Of a DNA stretch of 64,000 nucleotides, positions 62,305 to 64,000 are shown one piece after another (position 1 is the stretch's first letter; every line of letters starts with the position of its first letter). A program made the position numbers and the translations under genes. This stretch comes from Monomorium pharaonis (lineage: Eukaryota; Arthropoda; Insecta; Hymenoptera; Formicidae): positions 28,319,546 to 28,383,545 of the forward strand of contig NC_050469.1 of the NCBI RefSeq assembly GCF_013373865.1. The letters run 5' to 3'. Below the pieces are notes generated by a model. It did not search any database. It was not told the DNA's origin and saw only the letters and a list, made by a program, of their open reading frames with translations.

Positions 62305-62560
62305 GAGGAGAAGGTGATATTATGGGTCACCAATGTGTATTTTATATACAATAACTTTGTCAATAATTAACTTTTTAAATTGAAAACTTAACGAATATAT
62401 TTATTAAAGTGCTCTTCAATAGATTCTAGACTTAAAATTATGGCATTGAATATTTATTATATTGAATATTAGTTATAAAAATATAGCGACTGCATAATAA
62501 AGAATAGATTACTAAACAAATAATTCCATAAGTAATTACGTAAAATTATTAATTTAATAA
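62305..62560 (+). repeat. dispersed AT-rich repeat (matches 22095-22290 and 22836-22905)
   Basis: The first part aligns with 22095-22290 and the last 70 bp with 22836-22905. This copy joins the two blocks that are 545 bp apart near 22 kb, so either that copy carries an insertion or this one a deletion. Confidence 0.45.
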
Positions 62561-64000
62561 AGAATTTAATTTTTAAAAAGTACACAAAAATTAAAAATGG
62601 AGAATTTACGTGGAAATTTACTTAATAAACTTCGTTTCTATCAAAATTTCGTGTTTTTCAATGAAAAGTAATTAATAAAATGAAACTTGACAGAGTCGCA
62701 CAAGTCATGAATCTCATTCATTTGCTTGCCGAAGTTCAAAACGATTTTCATACTGATTTCTCATAAATTTCCAAACTAACTTATGATTATTCAAATAACT
62801 TATCGCGTAGAATAATTTCAAGAGTTCATTTCGCTTGACGTAGCATCGTGAAGATCGTGAACAGCCTCGAACTTCGGACACTGCGCGGACCGACTTCACA
62901 AATTCTTAAGTAGCATTCTCGTTGGAATAATTTTATCGTATTTTCGAAAATTCTGCCTAACATTTACAAGGATTAAATTCTATAGTATAAGAAAAAAAAA
63001 TAAAATTCGTAATACGAATTGCAATCACATAAATATAATTCTATAATATACAATATGATCATATATCTCTCGTATAAATAAAGCGAATAATATTCACAAT
63101 TGTTTCTCATATTTCTGTTTCTGTCTAAAATATATTATTATAACATTTTGATCGTGTTTAAAAGCAAATGAAAATTTCCATTATTTCACATTTTATAAAT
63201 AAACAAGTAATATAAATATCATATTCTATTTATTTATGAAACCTTCGTGAAATCGTGAAATCGTGAAATCGCGCGATTTGATAAGATCTTGCAGATTCTT
63301 AAAAGCGAACCTCTTTTCGAATCTAATCTCTTCGCGAGAGAGAATAACGTATCCGCTCCATAATCTTTCTCTTTATCACCGTCATCCTCGTTGATGCTTT
63401 CGATGCCGTGGTTAAATCCAGCGATTGACAGACGAAGATTGAATGGCGGCCACACTAAAGCGGGATAAGACACCGTTTAACGCAATATTGACGAAGAAAA
63501 AAGAAAGCAATAACGGAAAAAAGACGAAAAATGTAATAGGAAAAAGAGAGGATAAAAGATAAAAAAAAGGTAAAAAAGCTATAAAATGAAAAGGGAATGC
63601 AGATTAAAAGGACGCTCACGTACGTCGTATAGCTTATCAACATGATAGGCATTCACCTACTTCAACCCACCCATATTCTAACTCGTAGTCCATCTTCTTT
63701 CCACGCACTTCTTCTCCCCTTCCCTTTCCTACTCGATCGAAGGCAAGAGTTGGCCTTACGCCAGAGAAGAGCAATATTGTAGCAGCAGGCTACCCGGGGA
63801 ATCTCGTGACTTCAACATGCTGGTATTCTACGTACGTTACACGCGTATACAGGCTGCGTCAGAAGTCGCGCGCAATCTAGTGATTAGATACGACGAAGTC
63901 TGCAGAACCGATTTTCCATTAAGAAACATTTCGCGACAGGATTACTAACTTTCAATGGTATTTAATTTTATTAAAACGAATGCAACATTGCAAATTTATA

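Larger units (their letters stand above)
47717..64000. other. non-coding stretch, no gene recognised
   Basis: Alternating AT-rich and GC-rich DNA. Longer open frames (for example 61589-62074, 161 codons) lie in GC-rich DNA, show no motifs and are often open on both strands. Microsatellites and one dispersed repeat are listed separately. Confidence 0.55.

Overview
The window is eukaryotic genomic DNA, almost certainly from an insect and, by inference, a hymenopteran such as an ant. It is AT-rich and gene-poor, with GC-richer patches, very long (CT)n/(GA)n microsatellites, a decayed mariner transposase and a recent Ty3/Gypsy retrotransposon. I found no host protein-coding gene I could name, and no tRNA, rRNA, recognisable microRNA or CRISPR array. 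Most short open reading frames look like chance or shadow frames. The window is best read as an intergenic or large-intron region holding transposable elements of different ages.

Regions. 1-9822: unique-looking non-coding DNA with microsatellites and a few hairpins. 9823-10578: an internally deleted, frameshifted mariner with recognisable inverted ends; the left end carries a 13-bp palindromic insertion. 10899-11174: a small element with inverted ends that shares sequence with 7035-7172. 12-15 kb: GC-richer DNA with several (CT)n tracts. 17353-17646: an unrecognised but protein-like 97-codon ORF. 18552-18580: a near-perfect palindrome. 22.1-23.85 kb: AT-rich dispersed repeats.

23870-29254 is the centrepiece: a complete 5,385-bp LTR retrotransposon with two identical 167-bp LTRs and a 4-bp target duplication (CTTA). 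It has a 685-bp leader and one intact 1,391-codon Gag-Pol ORF. In order, the protein shows an N-terminal SAP-like DNA-binding motif, a coiled coil, capsid, two CCHC knuckles, protease, reverse transcriptase with YMDD, RNase H and a D,D35E integrase with a GPY module. There is no env. The leader holds at least seven copies of a 16-19 nt stem-loop motif followed by two perfect palindromes. The primer site matches the 3' part of tRNA-Leu but skips its CCA end, and no polypurine tract abuts the 3' LTR.

29255-46895 is again non-coding, with microsatellites and a tandem pair of hairpins at 40617-40743. 46905-47707 is an 803-bp non-autonomous DNA transposon with 183-bp inverted ends (about 92% identical) enclosing three 153-bp tandem repeats, flanked by a 9-bp near-perfect duplication that suggests a Mutator-like origin. 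47717-64000 is non-coding, with a very long (CT)n tract at 54421-54503 and a second copy of the 22 kb repeat near 62.3 kb.

Working together: only the retrotransposon looks functional as a unit (LTR promoter and polyadenylation, leader, polyprotein, LTR). The mariner and the 803-bp element could move only if enzymes were supplied from elsewhere.
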